A stretch of 64,000 nt of DNA from Holophagales bacterium. Lineage in GTDB: Bacteria > Acidobacteriota > Thermoanaerobaculia > Multivoradales > Multivoraceae. The notes below the pieces were generated by a model, which was not told the DNA's origin, made no database searches, and saw only the letters and a program-made list of their open reading frames with translations. The translations under genes and the position numbers were made by a program. The stretch lies in NCBI GenBank assembly GCA_009843505.1, contig VYDI01000009.1, positions 1 to 64,000 on the forward strand, written 5' to 3'. This document shows positions 63,465 through 64,000 of this stretch, in pieces; within the stretch, counting starts at the first letter, position 1, and the number at the start of each line of letters is the position of its first letter.

Positions 63465-64000
63465 CTAGTCGCCTGCGCCCAGGCCGTCTTCGCGGGGAGA
63501 CCGGACAGTCACGGCGACCACCAGGCCACTGGCGTCGGATCCGCGGTAGGGGAGCGCCAGGACCAGCGGCTTTCCGACCCACACGTTCAGGTGGCCGTTG
63601 AAGACTCGCTCGTCGAGGACGGCGCTGCGGCTGCGCTCGATCTCGACCCCGTACAGCTTGAGCCGGCGATCGAGCAACACGGTGCCGACCCGGAAACCGA
63701 GCCGGAACTCGGTGCCGATCTCGTAGCGGACGTTTTCGCCCTCCGTCGCTTCGAACTGGCCCTCCCCGAGCAGTCGGTAGCTCGTGAAGGCCAGCCAGTT
63801 GCCCAGCTCGTCAGTGAGCTGCGCGGGCAACTCGGAACGGGGATCGCCGCTGCCGCGGCGCGACGCTTCGAGGATGAAGATCTCGAACTCGATCTGCCGG
63901 CGGGGGTGGTCGAAGTCGCGCAGCAGGGCGAGCAGGTGCTCGAGCACGCTGCTCCGGTCCCTGAGCACCAGAGTGTTCGTCGCCCGCTGCAGTTCGATCG
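63465..64000 (-). CDS. Secretin N-domain-like protein, 5' end outside window
   Basis: The reading frame is open to the window edge, so the true start lies beyond 64000; 178 residues are visible. The first part (ELQRATNTLVLRDRSSVLEH, LLALLRDFDHPRRQIEFEIF) matches the pattern of secretin N-domain repeats, in which a TN-hydrophobic strand leads to a D-x-P-x-x-Q strand. The rest has beta-rich segments (RYEIGTEFRLGFRVGTVLLD, HLNVWVGKPLVLALPYRGS). It ends 15 nt before the GspF gene. It may be an accessory secretin-like subunit; identity uncertain. Confidence 0.45.
   Translation of the reverse strand, partial: IELQRATNTLVLRDRSSVLEHLLALLRDFDHPRRQIEFEIFILEASRRGSGDPRSELPAQLTDELGNWLAFTSYRLLGEGQFEATEGENVRYEIGTEFRLGFRVGTVLLDRRLKLYGVEIERSRSAVLDERVFNGHLNVWVGKPLVLALPYRGSDASGLVVAVTVRSPREDGLGAGD

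Overview
The window is about 64 kb of GC-rich bacterial chromosome, near two thirds G+C by eye. It starts inside a 23S rRNA gene and ends inside a secretion/pilus operon. Several gene families favour an Acidobacteriota-type genome, perhaps the Thermoanaerobaculia side: a GWxTD plus VWFA-related exported protein, paired CRTAC1 (FG-GAP, ASPIC/UnbV) proteins, a secretin fused to a cohesin-like domain, and a PilMNO/Gsp hybrid assembly system. This placement is inferred from gene content; no phylogeny was run. Most of the window is chromosomal housekeeping with tight, often 4-nt-overlapping operons. Accessory signals are one IS, two copies of a short inverted-repeat element and several intergenic repeats.

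Layout. 1-1259: end of an rRNA operon (23S 3' part, 5S, strong terminator). 1280-7840: VWA protein (-), a secreted YHS-like protein, a PduO-type cobalamin adenosyltransferase, the membrane part of an F-type ATP synthase (atpZ-like, atpI-like, atpB, atpE) and an ECF sigma factor. 7888-14359: an M23 peptidase, a MITE-like element, a three-gene cluster of unknown function (small secreted repeat protein, TPR protein, large exported protein) and an IS481-type insertion with a 5-bp target duplication just upstream of that cluster. 14360-17487: a membrane-anchored MutS homologue and a serine beta-lactamase-like hydrolase. 17582-24365: a LivGHMKF-type ABC importer with an acyl-CoA synthetase inside the operon. 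24362-28190: TyrA-type dehydrogenase, M19 dipeptidase, Nudix hydrolase and MBL hydrolase. 28339-28517: second MITE copy. 28579-34609: CRTAC1-CRTAC1-TPR operon (-). 34622-37175: ECF sigma factor and a large membrane protein that looks like an anti-sigma/bactofilin-like fusion. 37221-44412: seven-gene operon cysQ-rmlB-rmlA-rmlC-DUF4301-TVP38-flavoprotein. 44420-53073: poly(A) polymerase/CCA-type enzyme, CoA transferase plus MaoC hydratase, citrate synthase, QueE, aconitase and YqgE. 53183-64000: dut and a minus-strand assembly operon running from a secretin-related fragment at the window edge through GspF, GspE, PilM, PilN, PilO, PilP, secretin-cohesin and three pseudopilins.

How the parts fit. 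The Liv cassette plus ligase would import a carboxylate and activate it to its CoA ester; the CaiB/MaoC pair would act on acyl-CoAs; GltA and AcnA feed the TCA cycle. The rml genes supply dTDP-deoxysugars for surface glycans. The GspEF/PilMNOP/secretin set would build an envelope-spanning secretion or pilus-like machine.

The least explained material is (i) the cluster at 9591-12592, whose two exported products share a short motif of the form T-x-x-A-R-x-H-I-V-x-x-G, (ii) the MITE family, which has no autonomous partner in view, (iii) the sigma plus anti-sigma/bactofilin-like fusion, and (iv) an ATP synthase c subunit that carries most Na+-site residues.
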